Shown: piece after piece, positions 1-11,130 of the stretch
Layout: every line of letters begins with the position of its first letter
Position numbering within the stretch: the stretch's first letter is position 1
Source: Leptospirillum sp.
GTDB lineage: Bacteria; Nitrospirota; Leptospirillia; Leptospirillales; Leptospirillaceae
DNA: 64,000 nucleotides
Assembly: GCA_027315205.1 (NCBI GenBank)
Contig: DAHUYM010000001.1
Span: forward strand, 62,001-126,000
Reading direction: 5' to 3'
Translations under genes and position numbers: made by a program
The notes under the pieces: model-generated
Databases searched by the model: none
What the model was told of the DNA's origin: nothing
Seen by the model: the letters and a program-made list of their open reading frames with translations, nothing else

Positions 1-1030
1 CCGATGTCCAACTGCTATACCCCGCGGTCGCAGTTCCGACAGTATCGTAACCAGAATAATCGGTCTGAATGGCGGAAAAACCAAGCGCAAGAGGAAACTG
101 CCCTTTGCCCGTATCGCCGATCATGCTTTCGCCCATCCAGTCCGAGTCGGCGATCTTGACTCCTTCAACGAATGCCGGCAACCCGACACTCTGAATCGGA
201 GGAAGCTGAACACTGATAGCGGGCTCAATCTTGATGCTGTCTGTCGCATGGAAGATTTTGTACCAACGGGCCTGCGGAAAGCGTCCATAAAGGGTTCCCG
301 GCGCCGGCGCGATCTGAACGGAACTGTAAATGTTGTATGGCTGCCAGCCAAAAAGGGACCAGTATTGACCGAAGAGGAAGTTTCCAGCGCTCGGCGTCGT
401 GATGTCCATGAAGAAGTGGCGGATACGGAAAATCGGGTTGGTAAAATAACCGAGACCGCTCCCAGCCGAACCTGCGGCAGCACCCCCATATTGGGTTTCA
501 CCCGGATTCGCCAAAAAGTCCATCTCGAGCAAGGCGCGAAGTTTATAACCGTGATAAACCGGAGAAGACAGCGCGAATCCGATACGGGAGTTGTTCACAT
601 CGAACGCCCATGCATTATGGTCGATCGTGGATCCAAGAGCATTGTCACCCCCGCCCTGGACCGTACCGGCACTTGCTGCGCCCGCATTAAACGGCCAGTT
701 GTTGAACGAGTTCGAGGAGTCGTAGACCGTATCGAACTGGACAAAGCCATACAGGGTCGTAGTCCACTTGCCCATCATGGTCGAATAACCCGGTGGAGGA
801 GCATCCGGCATGATGTTCTGGAAAGATTGATGGAACTCGGAATTAAACTTGTCGGTATCTGAAGGTGCAGCTTCAGCCGGATGCGACATCGGGGAATCGG
901 GGCTCAGATTGTCCGCCACATCTGAAGGTGCGTTCGAATCGGCCGACCATGCCGCCATCGGCGTACCGAACGCCAAAAGGACTGCCGCCAAGACACAGGC
1001 ACCCAGGGTGGCTTGCCATCTTTTACGCAT
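1..1030 (-). CDS. Porin-like outer membrane protein (3' end outside window)
   Basis: The reading frame is open from ATG at 1030 down to base 1, giving at least 343 residues; the stop lies outside the window. A strong Shine-Dalgarno (AAGGAGGAG) sits just upstream. The N-terminus is a typical Sec signal peptide with a basic start, a hydrophobic core and a likely cleavage after AAWSA. A linker rich in Ala, Pro and Asp follows, then alternating aromatic beta-strand-like stretches such as LYGFVQFDTVYDSS and FLFGQYWSLFGW, which are characteristic of DcaP-like and related porins. It probably forms a trimeric outer membrane channel. Substrate cannot be told from sequence. The family call is by pattern only, and the C-terminal strand that would confirm a porin is missing. 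Confidence 0.75.
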   Translation of the reverse strand, partial: MRKRWQATLGACVLAAVLLAFGTPMAAWSADSNAPSDVADNLSPDSPMSHPAEAAPSDTDKFNSEFHQSFQNIMPDAPPPGYSTMMGKWTTTLYGFVQFDTVYDSSNSFNNWPFNAGAASAGTVQGGGDNALGSTIDHNAWAFDVNNSRIGFALSSPVYHGYKLRALLEMDFLANPGETQYGGAAAGSAGSGLGYFTNPIFRIRHFFMDITTPSAGNFLFGQYWSLFGWQPYNIYSSVQIAPAPGTLYGRFPQARWYKIFHATDSIKIEPAISVQLPPIQSVGLPAFVEGVKIADSDWMGESMIGDTGKGQFPLALGFSAIQTDYSGYDTVGTATAGYSSWTS

Positions 1031-1260
1031 GAAAGCTCCTCCTTAATGGTTTAAGAACGGCAAAAAAGCAACTTGCACGTGATATTGGCACTGGGGTTTT
1101 GATCGGATGCCATACTAAAGACCGTCCAAAAATCGAATCTCAATTTCGTGTGACAAATCGATGAACGGAATCGATGTCGGCCAGATGCGTTCGTTGACTT
1201 TTTCCAAGGTTCCACAAGAAGATGGATAAAAAAGGCTGTCACGTGCTGTTCACACTCGGC

Positions 1261-1280
1261 CGTGTTCCGTCCGGAACACG
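1261..1280. promoter_or_regulatory. Perfect inverted repeat upstream of the thiamine-binding gene
   Basis: CGTGTTCCG, a 2-base spacer, then CGGAACACG: a perfect 9-bp inverted repeat ending 35 bp before the ATG at 1316 and followed by TTTT. As RNA it could fold as an 8-bp stem with a 4-base loop. It could be an operator for a dimeric regulator or a short terminator or attenuator. The sequence alone does not decide. Confidence 0.45.
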
Positions 1281-1315
1281 TTTTGGACCGGAATTATCAG
1301 GGGAGGATTCTCAAA

Positions 1316-1630
1316 ATGTCCGTACTTCTCGAATTCAGCATGTCACCACTGGACAAGGGCGAAAGCGTGGGAGCCTTCGTGGCCCGGTCGCTCGAGATCG
1401 TCGACAAAAGCGGGGTCGAATACAGGCTGAACCCGATGGGGACAGTCCTGGAAGGGGAATGGGAGGCAGTATTTTCTGTCGTTCGGGACTGTTATCTGCG
1501 CATGAGCCAGGATTGTGCCCGCATTTCGGTGTCGATCAAGGTGGACGCGAGAAAAGGTCATGAGAACCGGATCGGGGGAAAGATCGAATCGATCGAGCGA
1601 AGGCTCGGAAAAACCCTTAAGAAGTCCTAA
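1316..1630 (+). CDS. MTH1187/YqgV-family thiamine-binding protein (DUF77)
   Basis: A 104-residue protein beginning MSVLLEFSMSPLDKGESVG, the typical start of the small DUF77/MTH1187 family. These ferredoxin-fold proteins form oligomers, and some bind thiamine. The whole family length is present. I chose the ATG at 1316 because GGGAGG lies 9 bases upstream and because the family starts exactly here; an ATG at 1262 would add an unconserved leader overlapping the palindrome. It is a cytoplasmic protein with no signal peptide. It lies 112 bp before purA on the same strand and may be co-transcribed with it. The physiological role is inferred from the family only; no thiamine genes lie nearby. Confidence 0.8.
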   Translation: MSVLLEFSMSPLDKGESVGAFVARSLEIVDKSGVEYRLNPMGTVLEGEWEAVFSVVRDCYLRMSQDCARISVSIKVDARKGHENRIGGKIESIERRLGKTLKKS

Positions 1631-1673
1631 CCCTCCGAGCCTCACTTTCGTTCCCGGCAGCGAGGTGTTATGA

Positions 1674-3667
<1,994 letters not shown>

Positions 3668-3810
3668 CCCCCTTCCCTCCCGTTCATTGCCCGTCTCGCG
3701 TTCATGTTCCTCTCGTTCATCGACAAACACACTCTAGTGGACCGCGATCCCTTGTGTCCATCCCGCACCGGGCCACGGAAGGGAGAGGTTCCCAAATCGG
3801 AAGGACCTCT

Positions 3811-3840
3811 CTGACGTCTCCCATATTTTCGTGATACAAT
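3811..3840 (+). promoter_or_regulatory. Possible sigma-70-type promoter for the SagB-like gene
   Basis: A CTGACG -35-like box, an 18-bp spacer and TACAAT, preceded by TGA as in an extended -10. It sits in the otherwise empty gap 3668-3903, about 64 bp before the TTG start at 3904. It matches consensus only moderately. Confidence 0.4.
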
Positions 3841-3903
3841 TGATACTTGACCAGCCCTGAACCTGTTTGGGGATTTTTTCACCGCGACATTAAGGAGTTG
3901 TCC

Positions 3904-5472
3904 TTGAGTTCGTCCCACGAGTCCTGCGCCGAATATTACCACGAAGATACGAAATACGACCGAAAGACCATCCACCGCTTCCGGACGCTGGATTTCTCCT
4001 CGAAACCGGCTCCCTTCAAGGATTACCAGTCTGACAATCCCATCAGCCTGATGCCCTTTCTCCCGTTCAACTACATTCCGTTCACCCGGACGCCCTTGCC
4101 TGAGCCCCCGCCCCAGCCACCATACCCGTGGGGTCTTTCCGAACTTTCCCAGCTCCTGTTCTTCTCGTACGGAGTCACCGCGATCATCGATTCTCCGCGG
4201 ACGGAACAAACTTTCCTTCGTGCGGCACCTTCCGCAGGAGGCCTTTATCCGGCCGAGATCTACCTCGTCACGAGGGACCTTCCCTTCATCAACGACGGCA
4301 TCTATCACTACAACGGCAAGGAGCATACCCTCGCGACCCTGTACGAGGGAAACTTCTGGGAACGTGTTTCCAACTATCTCTATGGGCATTCTTCGCTCGA
4401 AGACTGCCAGGTCCTGATCCTGCTTTCCGGATACTTCGACCGCTCCGCATGGCGTTACGGAGAACGGGGATACCGCCGGATCCTTCTCGATACCGGACAT
4501 CTCCTCGGAAACCTCGTCATGATGTCACGGCAAACAGGCTTCGTCCCTTTTCCCCTATCCGGCTTCAACGATCAATCGTTGAACTCCTTCCTTTTCCTCG
4601 AGGATCAGAAGGAGGTCGTACTTGTCGCTTTGCCGCTCGTCCGTTCACAGAGCGTTTCGGAAAGCAGCCTGTCCCTTCCGTTCTACCCGTCTCCCGTCAA
4701 GTTTCCGTATATCCCTCCGGACAACCCCGAAATCGGGGATCTGTTCCGCGATCTCCACCGATTCTCATCGCTTGGAAGCGAGCCTCCTCCCGTGCTCCTG
4801 AACAGAGGCGGGTCGTCGGATGGCTCGGGGCCCTCCGAAAGCCGGTATTCCGGACAGGGGGAACCGATTCCCCTTGAACCCTGCGAAATGAACGATTTTG
4901 AAAACCAGATACCCCGGATCCTCCTGACCCGAAGATCGGCGCGGCAGTTCTCCGGTGAACCGATCGAATTCGGTGCGCTTTCAGGCATCCTGTCGTTCGC
5001 CTATCGGGAAATCGACAATCCGGAATCATCCCAACCCCTGCCGGTACAGCACTGTTTCCAGCCGGACCTTTTTAAGTCCTACCTGGTCGTCAACGCAGTG
5101 GACGGACTGTCCCCCGGGATCTACCGATTCGATCCCAGGCCCAACACGCTGACCCTTTTGAAAACGGGTCATTTCGCCGAAGTCGCCTACGAATGCGTCC
5201 TCTCCCAGGATCTCGGAAGGGACGCAGCCGCCATCCTTTTTCAGGTCGGCGATCTCGAATCCCTGGTCGCCCAGTACGGCGACCGCGTCTACCGGACCCT
5301 TCATATGGATGCCGGCCAGATCGGCGAGCGCATCAACCTCGCGGCCGTTCACCTGGGTCTCGGGGCGAGCGGAATCGGCGGATTTTACGACGACGAAGTC
5401 ACCGACCTCCTGGGGCTTCCCGAATCCATGGCGATCCTCTATATCACAACCATCGGGGCGATACCCGGCTGA
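3904..5472 (+). CDS. SagB/ThcOx-family nitroreductase-like dehydrogenase, two domains
   Basis: 522 residues from a TTG at 3904, chosen because AAGGAG lies 6 bases upstream; another in-frame TTG at 3847 has no ribosome site. Members of this flavin-dependent family oxidise azolines to azoles in peptide natural products, but many stand alone with unknown substrates. Two nitroreductase-fold halves can be seen. The first contains LRAAPSAGGLYPAEIYLV, a typical FMN-binding segment. The second begins near ILLTRRSARQFSG and ends with LGASGIGGFYDDEV. No cyclodehydratase, precursor peptide or transporter is next to it. The following UbiB-like gene starts 29 bp later, so the pair may be co-transcribed. 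No signal peptide is seen. Substrate unknown. Confidence 0.8.
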   Translation: MSSSHESCAEYYHEDTKYDRKTIHRFRTLDFSSKPAPFKDYQSDNPISLMPFLPFNYIPFTRTPLPEPPPQPPYPWGLSELSQLLFFSYGVTAIIDSPRTEQTFLRAAPSAGGLYPAEIYLVTRDLPFINDGIYHYNGKEHTLATLYEGNFWERVSNYLYGHSSLEDCQVLILLSGYFDRSAWRYGERGYRRILLDTGHLLGNLVMMSRQTGFVPFPLSGFNDQSLNSFLFLEDQKEVVLVALPLVRSQSVSESSLSLPFYPSPVKFPYIPPDNPEIGDLFRDLHRFSSLGSEPPPVLLNRGGSSDGSGPSESRYSGQGEPIPLEPCEMNDFENQIPRILLTRRSARQFSGEPIEFGALSGILSFAYREIDNPESSQPLPVQHCFQPDLFKSYLVVNAVDGLSPGIYRFDPRPNTLTLLKTGHFAEVAYECVLSQDLGRDAAAILFQVGDLESLVAQYGDRVYRTLHMDAGQIGERINLAAVHLGLGASGIGGFYDDEVTDLLGLPESMAILYITTIGAIPG

Positions 5473-5501
5473 TCGAGTCCCGAGCCTGACCGGGGGAAAA
5501 G

Positions 5502-7175
5502 ATGGCCTTGGCCCGACTCTGGTCCACCGCTGAAATCCGGCGGCTCAGGACTATTCTGACCATCCTTGTCAAATATGGATTCGACGACGTGGTCGGCTTT
5601 CTCCGTCTGGATCCCATCCTGACCCTTGGAAGAAAACTCGTCCGAACGAAACCCCCCTCGAGCCTTTCAAGGCCCGTCAGGCTTCGGATGGCCTTCGAAG
5701 AGCTTGGCCCCACGACCATCAAGTTCGGACAGATCCTGTCCAGCCGGGCTGACCTCTTCCCCCCCGAATACATCAGGGAATTCCAGCGTTTGCAGGACCA
5801 GCTTCCACCCGTTCCCTTCGAAGCCATCCGCTCGTCCCTCGAAACGTCCCTTGGAAAACCCGTCGAAACGGTCTTTGGCGATTTCGATCCCGCTCCCGTG
5901 GCCCAGGCTTCGATCGCACAGGTACACAGGGCCAGGCTTGCCACGGGCGAAGACGTCGCCGTAAAGGTGCGAAGGCCGGATATCGCCGCCCGGATCGAAC
6001 CCGATCTCCGCATCCTCACGATCCTGGCCGAACTCCTCGAAAGGCATGTCGAGGAAATGAGGGTCTTTCGCCCCAAAGAACTGGTCCGTCAGTTCATACG
6101 TACGCTCAGAAGGGAACTCGACTTTTCGCACGAAGCGAGAAACATGGAGAGGACCCGGACGAACTTCCGGGACGACCCGACGATCGTCATACCAATCCTC
6201 TATCCCGAATGGTGCACCGATTCTGTTCTTGTCATGGAATTTCTCCACGGGATCAGCATCCGGGAAATCGGGCAGTTCGAGACTGTCGGAGCAACTCCCG
6301 AAACCGTGGCCCGTATGGGAGCCAAGAGTATCCTGAAACAGGTTTTCATACACGGCTTCTTCCAGGGCGACCCCCATCCCGGGAACATCCTCGTTCTTCC
6401 CGGACCCCGGCTCGGCATTCTCGATTTCGGGATGTTCGGCGTCATTTCCCAATCCCGCCGGGATCTCCTGGGGGATCTCCTGGTCGCGCTCGTCGAACGG
6501 GACGTGACCTTCATGATACGCACGTTTTCGCGCATGGGGGCCTTGCCGGAAGATTTCGACGAAGGGGCTCTGGGAGGAGACCTCACGGAGTTCCTCGAGG
6601 AATTTACGAACCGTCCCTTGAAAGAAATCCGGCTCGACGCCCTGTCAAGCGAGCTGTTCGAAATCGTCCGGATTCACCGGCTGGCCCTTCCCCCGGACCT
6701 CACACTTCTTTTGCGTGCCCTTATCATCATGGAGGGAACCGGGCGTACCCTCGACCCTGCGTTCAACATGGTGTCTGAAAGCCGACCCTTCGTCCATCGG
6801 CTCATACGGCGCCGTTTCGAACCGAAGGCGATCCTGAAAGACTTGCGTTCTTCGGCACAGGTACTCCTCCGAACCGCGTCGCATCTTCCGTCCGAAATCG
6901 AAGACTTCATCGCCAGGATCCGGGAAGGCCGCATCAAGGTGGATTTCAACCTGAAGCACCTGGACGACATGATCGGCGAGATGGACCGCACCGGGAACCG
7001 GCTTTCGATGTCGATCCTGGTCGGTTCACTGGTCATTGGCTCGGCGATGATTTTCGCATCTCCCAACGGACCGAAATTCTTCGGACTGTCCACGATCGGG
7101 CTCTTTGGATTCTTCGTGGCCGGCTTCATGGGTTTCGCCTTGATCGTGGCCATTCTGAGATCGAGGCGGTTTTAG
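5502..7175 (+). CDS. ubiB: UbiB/AarF/ABC1-family atypical kinase
   Basis: 557 residues, the usual length. The family-specific KxGQ motif appears as [17 protein letters not shown], followed by the Ala-rich loop [14 protein letters not shown] that replaces the usual Gly-rich loop, then [18 protein letters not shown] and [10 protein letters not shown] are the catalytic and metal-binding loops. Two hydrophobic C-terminal helices (about residues 505-555) anchor it to the inner membrane. UbiB proteins are ATPases needed for quinone biosynthesis or lipid handling; this organism may use another quinone, so the exact pathway is inference. It follows the SagB-like gene by 29 bp. A G-rich ribosome site precedes the ATG. 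Confidence 0.9.
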   Translation: MALARLWSTAEIRRLRTILTILVKYGFDDVVGFLRLDPILTLGRKLVRTKPPSSLSRPVRLRMAFEELGPTTIKFGQILSSRADLFPPEYIREFQRLQDQLPPVPFEAIRSSLETSLGKPVETVFGDFDPAPVAQASIAQVHRARLATGEDVAVKVRRPDIAARIEPDLRILTILAELLERHVEEMRVFRPKELVRQFIRTLRRELDFSHEARNMERTRTNFRDDPTIVIPILYPEWCTDSVLVMEFLHGISIREIGQFETVGATPETVARMGAKSILKQVFIHGFFQGDPHPGNILVLPGPRLGILDFGMFGVISQSRRDLLGDLLVALVERDVTFMIRTFSRMGALPEDFDEGALGGDLTEFLEEFTNRPLKEIRLDALSSELFEIVRIHRLALPPDLTLLLRALIIMEGTGRTLDPAFNMVSESRPFVHRLIRRRFEPKAILKDLRSSAQVLLRTASHLPSEIEDFIARIREGRIKVDFNLKHLDDMIGEMDRTGNRLSMSILVGSLVIGSAMIFASPNGPKFFGLSTIGLFGFFVAGFMGFALIVAILRSRRF

Positions 7176-7229
7176 CGGTCAGAGAAACAACCCGTGCAGA
7201 ACGAAGACGATCCCAACATCCATCGGTCC

Positions 7230-7826
7230 TTATTTCCATGCCGCCGACAACGTCGGAAGGACCAACGCCCGGAATAAATCATTGACGACCTTCGGAGGAA
7301 GAGGATTTCGACTCTCGACCCACCAGTTCAAAACGAGATGGAACGTCGAGGCGACATAACGGATCAGAAGTTCAAGAGAAATCTGACCCTCCGTTTTCAG
7401 ACGGCCCAGAATATCCTCCTCAATATCATCGGCTATGAATTTGATAAGAAGGTTTTCGAGGTGTTTGTGGAGGATGGCCCGCCCCTTTGGTCCCATCTTC
7501 TCCTCGCTTGTTCGCCGATGCTGAAAGTGGTACTCGAAGACGGGAAGGCTGAACCGTATGATCCTTTCGTACTTTTCAGCCGAGGAGGACACCTTGACAG
7601 AGTGTATGGTACGAAACATGTCGTGAATGCCACTGACCAGAAGTTCGTCCTTATCGCGAAAGTGTGCGTAAAACGTTGACCTGCCAACATTGGCGCGATC
7701 CAGAATTTCTTTTACGGTAATGGAATCGTAATCCTTTTTGTGAATCAAGTCGGCGAGGGCGTTCCTCAAAAGGGTTTGCGTCTTCTGAACCTGCCGGTTC
7801 CCGACCGGATTTTCCGGCGACAACAT
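7230..7826 (-). CDS. TetR/AcrR-family transcriptional regulator
   Basis: 198 residues. The N-terminal helix-turn-helix is clear: ALADLIHKKDYDSITVKEIL, then ANVGRSTFYAHFRDKDELL, the most conserved TetR stretch. The C-terminal ligand-binding half has the LVLNWWVESRN region typical of the TetR_C group. It is divergent from the methyltransferase at 8038 with 211 bp between them, the usual arrangement for a repressor that controls itself and its neighbour. A CTGTACAG palindrome lies in that gap near 7880 and could be part of an operator. The ligand is unknown. Confidence 0.92.
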   Translation of the reverse strand: MLSPENPVGNRQVQKTQTLLRNALADLIHKKDYDSITVKEILDRANVGRSTFYAHFRDKDELLVSGIHDMFRTIHSVKVSSSAEKYERIIRFSLPVFEYHFQHRRTSEEKMGPKGRAILHKHLENLLIKFIADDIEEDILGRLKTEGQISLELLIRYVASTFHLVLNWWVESRNPLPPKVVNDLFRALVLPTLSAAWK

Positions 7827-8037
7827 GTTTCCCTCCCCTCAAATCGAATGAATCGATCCGAACAAAACATGTAAGTCTGTCCTGTACAGCACACTTCAGT
7901 CGCTGATGTTCTTCAAACCCCTCTTTTTTCAATCTACACTGGTATCCGAATACATGTCCATTACCGAACTATTGTACGCCATGATTTTGGACCGCTCGCT
8001 TTTTGACTAAAAACGTAAATATGCCCAGGAGGGTAGA

Positions 8038-8697
8038 ATGGGGAAACATACAGATAAAGATAAAGACGGCGTATCCAACATGACTGGCCGGACTCTACAT
8101 TCGCCCATCCGTTACGATTTTCAACTCTGGCTGGCATTTCGTGGTCGCGAAAAAAACGTTCGCGATTCGGTTCTCGATCTGCTCACCATTAAGGCGGGTG
8201 ATTCTGTCCTCGATGCCGGTTGCGGAACGGGAACCCTCGCGATTGCCGCCAAACGTCTTGTCGGACCGACCGGCTCAGTGCACGGAATCGACGCATCGCC
8301 GGAGATGATTGCGAGAGCGGAGAAGAAAGCCCAAAAAGCCCGGGTCACAGTTGCATTCAAATACGGATTCGTACAGTCGTTGCCTTTTCCCGAGGCTCAT
8401 TTCGACGTCGTACTGAGCACGATGATGCTCCATCATATGCCCCATAAAGGACGCCGAGAGTTCATCTTCGAAACACGCAGGGTCCTGAAACAAGGGGGAA
8501 GGCTTCTTGTGGTCGATTTCATCGAGAACCCGAGAAAGAAGAAAGGATTTTTCTCCCGATTCCACCGCCATGGCCACATCAATTTTAGCGACACGATGGA
8601 CGTACTGAACGAAGCGGGATTGCAGATCGTCGAGAACGGCGAAACAGGGATTTACGACCTGCGTTTTGTGCTCGCGACGGCCCGAGATCGAACGTGA
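8038..8697 (+). CDS. Class I SAM-dependent methyltransferase
   Basis: 219 residues. Motif I, VLDAGCGTGTLAIAAK, binds SAM; motif II ends in GIDASPEMI; VVLSTMMLHHMP is the post-motif strand seen in UbiE/COQ5-like small-molecule methyltransferases. The start is supported by AGGAGGG 6 bases before the ATG. It is soluble. The neighbouring divergent TetR gene suggests inducible expression. Substrate cannot be predicted. The gene is followed by decayed sequence (8872-9560), so this small block may have been acquired horizontally. Confidence 0.9.
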   Translation: MGKHTDKDKDGVSNMTGRTLHSPIRYDFQLWLAFRGREKNVRDSVLDLLTIKAGDSVLDAGCGTGTLAIAAKRLVGPTGSVHGIDASPEMIARAEKKAQKARVTVAFKYGFVQSLPFPEAHFDVVLSTMMLHHMPHKGRREFIFETRRVLKQGGRLLVVDFIENPRKKKGFFSRFHRHGHINFSDTMDVLNEAGLQIVENGETGIYDLRFVLATARDRT

Positions 8698-8871
8698 TTA
8701 CGCCTCTTTTGTTGCTTTCCTTCTCGTTCTTATCCGTTACGGAAGACAAGGAGGGGCTGGATAGGGCCAAGATGAAACGGAATGTCATTATGTCCGGTTT
8801 CGATATTCCTATTCGTCGTACAGTTGAGACCACAATCAGACCGTTATGCAGAGGAGAGATTGAGTATAAAT

Positions 8872-9063
8872 ATGTTTCTTTCCCTCATAGAAAAGCCACA
8901 GGGACTGATCATAAATCTGGCGTATTATTTTACGCGGCGACAATCTGGAAGGGTGATCACTCCACTCAAAGTTCATTCCGCGCGCTTGCCGTCTGCCTTC
9001 GGCATGTTCTACTCAAAAGTTTCCCGCCTCGATAAAAAACTGACACTGCCGCAGGGAATCTGA
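8872..9063 (+). pseudogene. N-terminal remnant of a carboxymuconolactone decarboxylase/AhpD-like protein
   Basis: A 63-residue open frame beginning MFLSLIEKPQGLIINLAYYF and continuing with VITPLKVHSARLPSAFGMFY and KLTLP. This resembles the leading part of small AhpD-like (carboxymuconolactone decarboxylase family) proteins, which should continue for about another 120 residues including a CxxC active site. Here it stops before any cysteine and runs straight into the sigma factor remnant at 9068. Such genes are commonly paired with ECF sigma factors of the type found next door. Family call from memory of the pattern; truncation is seen directly. Confidence 0.5.
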
Positions 9064-9067
9064 TGCG

Positions 9068-9560
9068 GTGGATGGGAGCCTGATCCAGCTCGATATGCAG
9101 GATCGTTCCACATGGGATAAGGCATTGATCGGGAGGGGATTTTTTCCTGGACAAATCGTCAGAGGAAAACGCATTGAGCGAGTATCACCTCGAGGCCAGT
9201 ATCGCCGCCCTGCACTGCGCTGCCTCTACATACGAAGAAACCGACTGGACCGGCATTTTGGAAATTAACGACGCTCTTTACCGGTTGCGTCCCACGGCGA
9301 TCGTCGCCCTGAACCGTGCCGTCGCCATGGGCAAAGTCCGGGGCCCGGAAGAGGGATTGTCGGAAATGTAAATCCCGGATGCAGAAAAATTGAAGGATGA
9401 TCCTTTTTTCCCTGCGGCTCTGGCTGAGTTCCATTATCTTGCCGGTCGTCCGGGGGAAGCGGCGACGCATTTCAAGCACGCCATGAAGCTGGCGCGGAGT
9501 CCGTTCGAAGCCCAATTCTTCAAAAGCCTATTGGCGAAGTGTCGTTCGGAATACGCGTAG
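9068..9560 (+). pseudogene. C-terminal remnant of an ECF sigma factor (DUF6596/SigJ-like type)
   Basis: Pieces of the C-terminal TPR-like domain of a large ECF sigma factor can be read in two frames. QDRSTWDKALIGRGFF (near 9094) is in one frame. From about 9174 the other frame gives SEYHLEASIAALHCAAS, DWTGILEINDALYRLRP and VALNRAVAMG. That frame hits a TAA at 9369-9371, then continues as PAALAEFHYLAGRPGEAA and KHAMKLARSPFEAQFF to a TAG at 9558. So there is one frameshift near 9150-9170, one internal stop, and the whole DNA-binding half is missing. The gene is dead. Similarity to the DUF6596 domain is strong by eye. Confidence 0.7.
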
Positions 9561-9628
9561 TTCGGCGGCGCCATGCGTAGTCGTAATATCGGCACTGACT
9601 CTGACGCTCGGTGTCGTCAAAAAAGAGA

Positions 9629-10345
9629 CTATCCCTTCCCTTCCGAGAACGCACCCCGGTCCCTCAAGCTCACATAGGCGTGATCGCCCAGGACCACGTG
9701 GTCGAGAACACGGATGCCCAGGATTTCTCCGCATTCGATCAGCCTGACGGTCAAGGCCCAGTCGTCTTTCGAAGGCTCCGGATCACCGGACGGGTGGTTG
9801 TGAACGAACAGGACGGCAGCCGCCGATTCCCGTAGTGCGGGAGAGAACGCCTCCCGGGGATGGACCAGCGTCATCGTGAGCGATCCTTCCGAAATACGAA
9901 CCGCATTCTGGAGACGGTGTCGAGTGTCGAGAAGAAGCGCCCAGAACGACTCCCTCTTCTCGTCTCGCAACCGGGCCCCGAGAACGTCGTAGACGTCCTT
10001 TGCGGACCTGACGGATGGCCTGGATGCGCGTGTCCGCCCCGAAAGCCGTCGACCCAATTCGAACGCGGCATGGATCTGCGCCGCCTTGGCCAGTCCCATT
10101 CCGCCCTGTCCTTCGATCTCGGAAAACGGTGAGCCGGCCAGACCTTCCAGCCCGTCGTACCGGGCCAGAAGCCTTTGGGCCAGCGCGAGCGATGACTCCC
10201 CGCGGCGCCCCGTCCTGAGGAGGATGGCCAAAAGCTCCGCATCGGTCAGGGCCCCGGATCCCAGGGACCTGAGCCTTTCCCTCGGGCGATCTTCGGCTGA
10301 CCATTCACAGACACTGAAATGACGTTTCCCGTATTCCCCTTCCAC
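9629..10345 (-). CDS. radC: RadC-like JAB-domain protein
   Basis: 238 residues, the normal RadC length. The N-terminal segment RPRERLRSLGSGALTDAELL and the helix-hairpin-helix region (around residues 60-95) are typical. The C-terminal JAB/MPN metalloprotease-like domain carries the metal signature VLFVHNHPSGDPEPSKDD. RadC was linked historically to DNA repair, but its biochemical role remains unsettled. It is cytoplasmic. It is transcribed alone on the minus strand, with 152 bp separating it from the upstream PAP2 gene. Identification of the family is secure; function is not. Confidence 0.93.
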   Translation of the reverse strand: MEGEYGKRHFSVCEWSAEDRPRERLRSLGSGALTDAELLAILLRTGRRGESSLALAQRLLARYDGLEGLAGSPFSEIEGQGGMGLAKAAQIHAAFELGRRLSGRTRASRPSVRSAKDVYDVLGARLRDEKRESFWALLLDTRHRLQNAVRISEGSLTMTLVHPREAFSPALRESAAAVLFVHNHPSGDPEPSKDDWALTVRLIECGEILGIRVLDHVVLGDHAYVSLRDRGAFSEGKG

Positions 10346-10497
10346 ACCTCACCCTTTCTTGAGAGACCTCTGAAGTTCAGGTAACGAAAAGGGAGAAGTT
10401 TAAAATAACGGGCATACCTTTACCAGCCGTCGGTTGTGGAGGATTTTCGCGCTCTGCGAGCAGATGTTTTGATGGAAAACAGAAAAACCGGGCGGTA

Positions 10498-11130
10498 TCA
10501 GGAGCGGCGAAAGCGGCCGAGAAGAGTCGCCCCCATGAAAGCGAAGATAAGCCCCCCCGCCGTATCGGTGGCCCAATGCCAGCCCAGGGCAATCACCCCG
10601 CCCATTACGAGGATCGCCCAGACCTTGGTGAGGCGTAACCAGCCCGGGGCGCTTTCCGCAACCAGGAACGCCAGCCAGAACGCCCGGAAGGTATGACCGC
10701 TCGGATAGGATCCCGGGGCGAACGGCAGAGGAATGTGGATGAGCTGGAACCCCCTCAGGGGATCGTTCAGGACGGCACGGGTCGGGTGCGGTTGCAGGAG
10801 GTGGAGCTTCAAAAAATGTTCGAGAGCGATGCCGGCCACAAGCCAAAAAATCCAGAACCCTCCGAAGAGACCATTCCCCCGCTTTTTCACGATCCCCCAC
10901 GCCGCGATGAGAATGCCTGCGGGTACGGTGATTTCCGCGTTTCCGGTCCGGCACACGACGGCGAAGAACCACGCTAGGACGATGGACACATGGTCCTTGA
11001 GCCAAAAGGCGGTACGGTGATCGAAGGAACGGAAGACCCCTTTATCGACCATGAACGAAAACACAACGAACACGGCAGACACGACGGCAAATCCTGACAG
11101 ACGTACCGCAAGACCGGGCCGGTTCAACAA
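10498..11130 (-). CDS. PAP2-family membrane phosphatase
   Basis: 210 residues with about six hydrophobic segments. The three PAP2 phosphatase motifs are visible: a K..RxxP-like stretch at KLHLLQPHPTR, PSGHTF, and WHWATDTAGG with the catalytic His and Asp. Family members dephosphorylate lipid phosphates such as undecaprenyl pyrophosphate or phosphatidate at the outer face of the inner membrane. The ATG at 11130 overlaps the end of the upstream cysteine-cluster gene by 7 bp, so the beta-propeller gene, the YkgJ-like gene and this gene form an operon. Motif 1 is somewhat degenerate. Substrate unknown. Confidence 0.88.
   Translation of the reverse strand: MLNRPGLAVRLSGFAVVSAVFVVFSFMVDKGVFRSFDHRTAFWLKDHVSIVLAWFFAVVCRTGNAEITVPAGILIAAWGIVKKRGNGLFGGFWIFWLVAGIALEHFLKLHLLQPHPTRAVLNDPLRGFQLIHIPLPFAPGSYPSGHTFRAFWLAFLVAESAPGWLRLTKVWAILVMGGVIALGWHWATDTAGGLIFAFMGATLLGRFRRS

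Noticed and set aside
1095-1115. TGGCAC as a sigma-54 promoter
   Set aside because: There is no GC element at the required distance, unlike the sites at 46560 and 59821.
3904-5472. Azole-peptide (RiPP) biosynthesis cluster
   Set aside because: No cyclodehydratase, precursor peptide or dedicated transporter accompanies the SagB-like gene.
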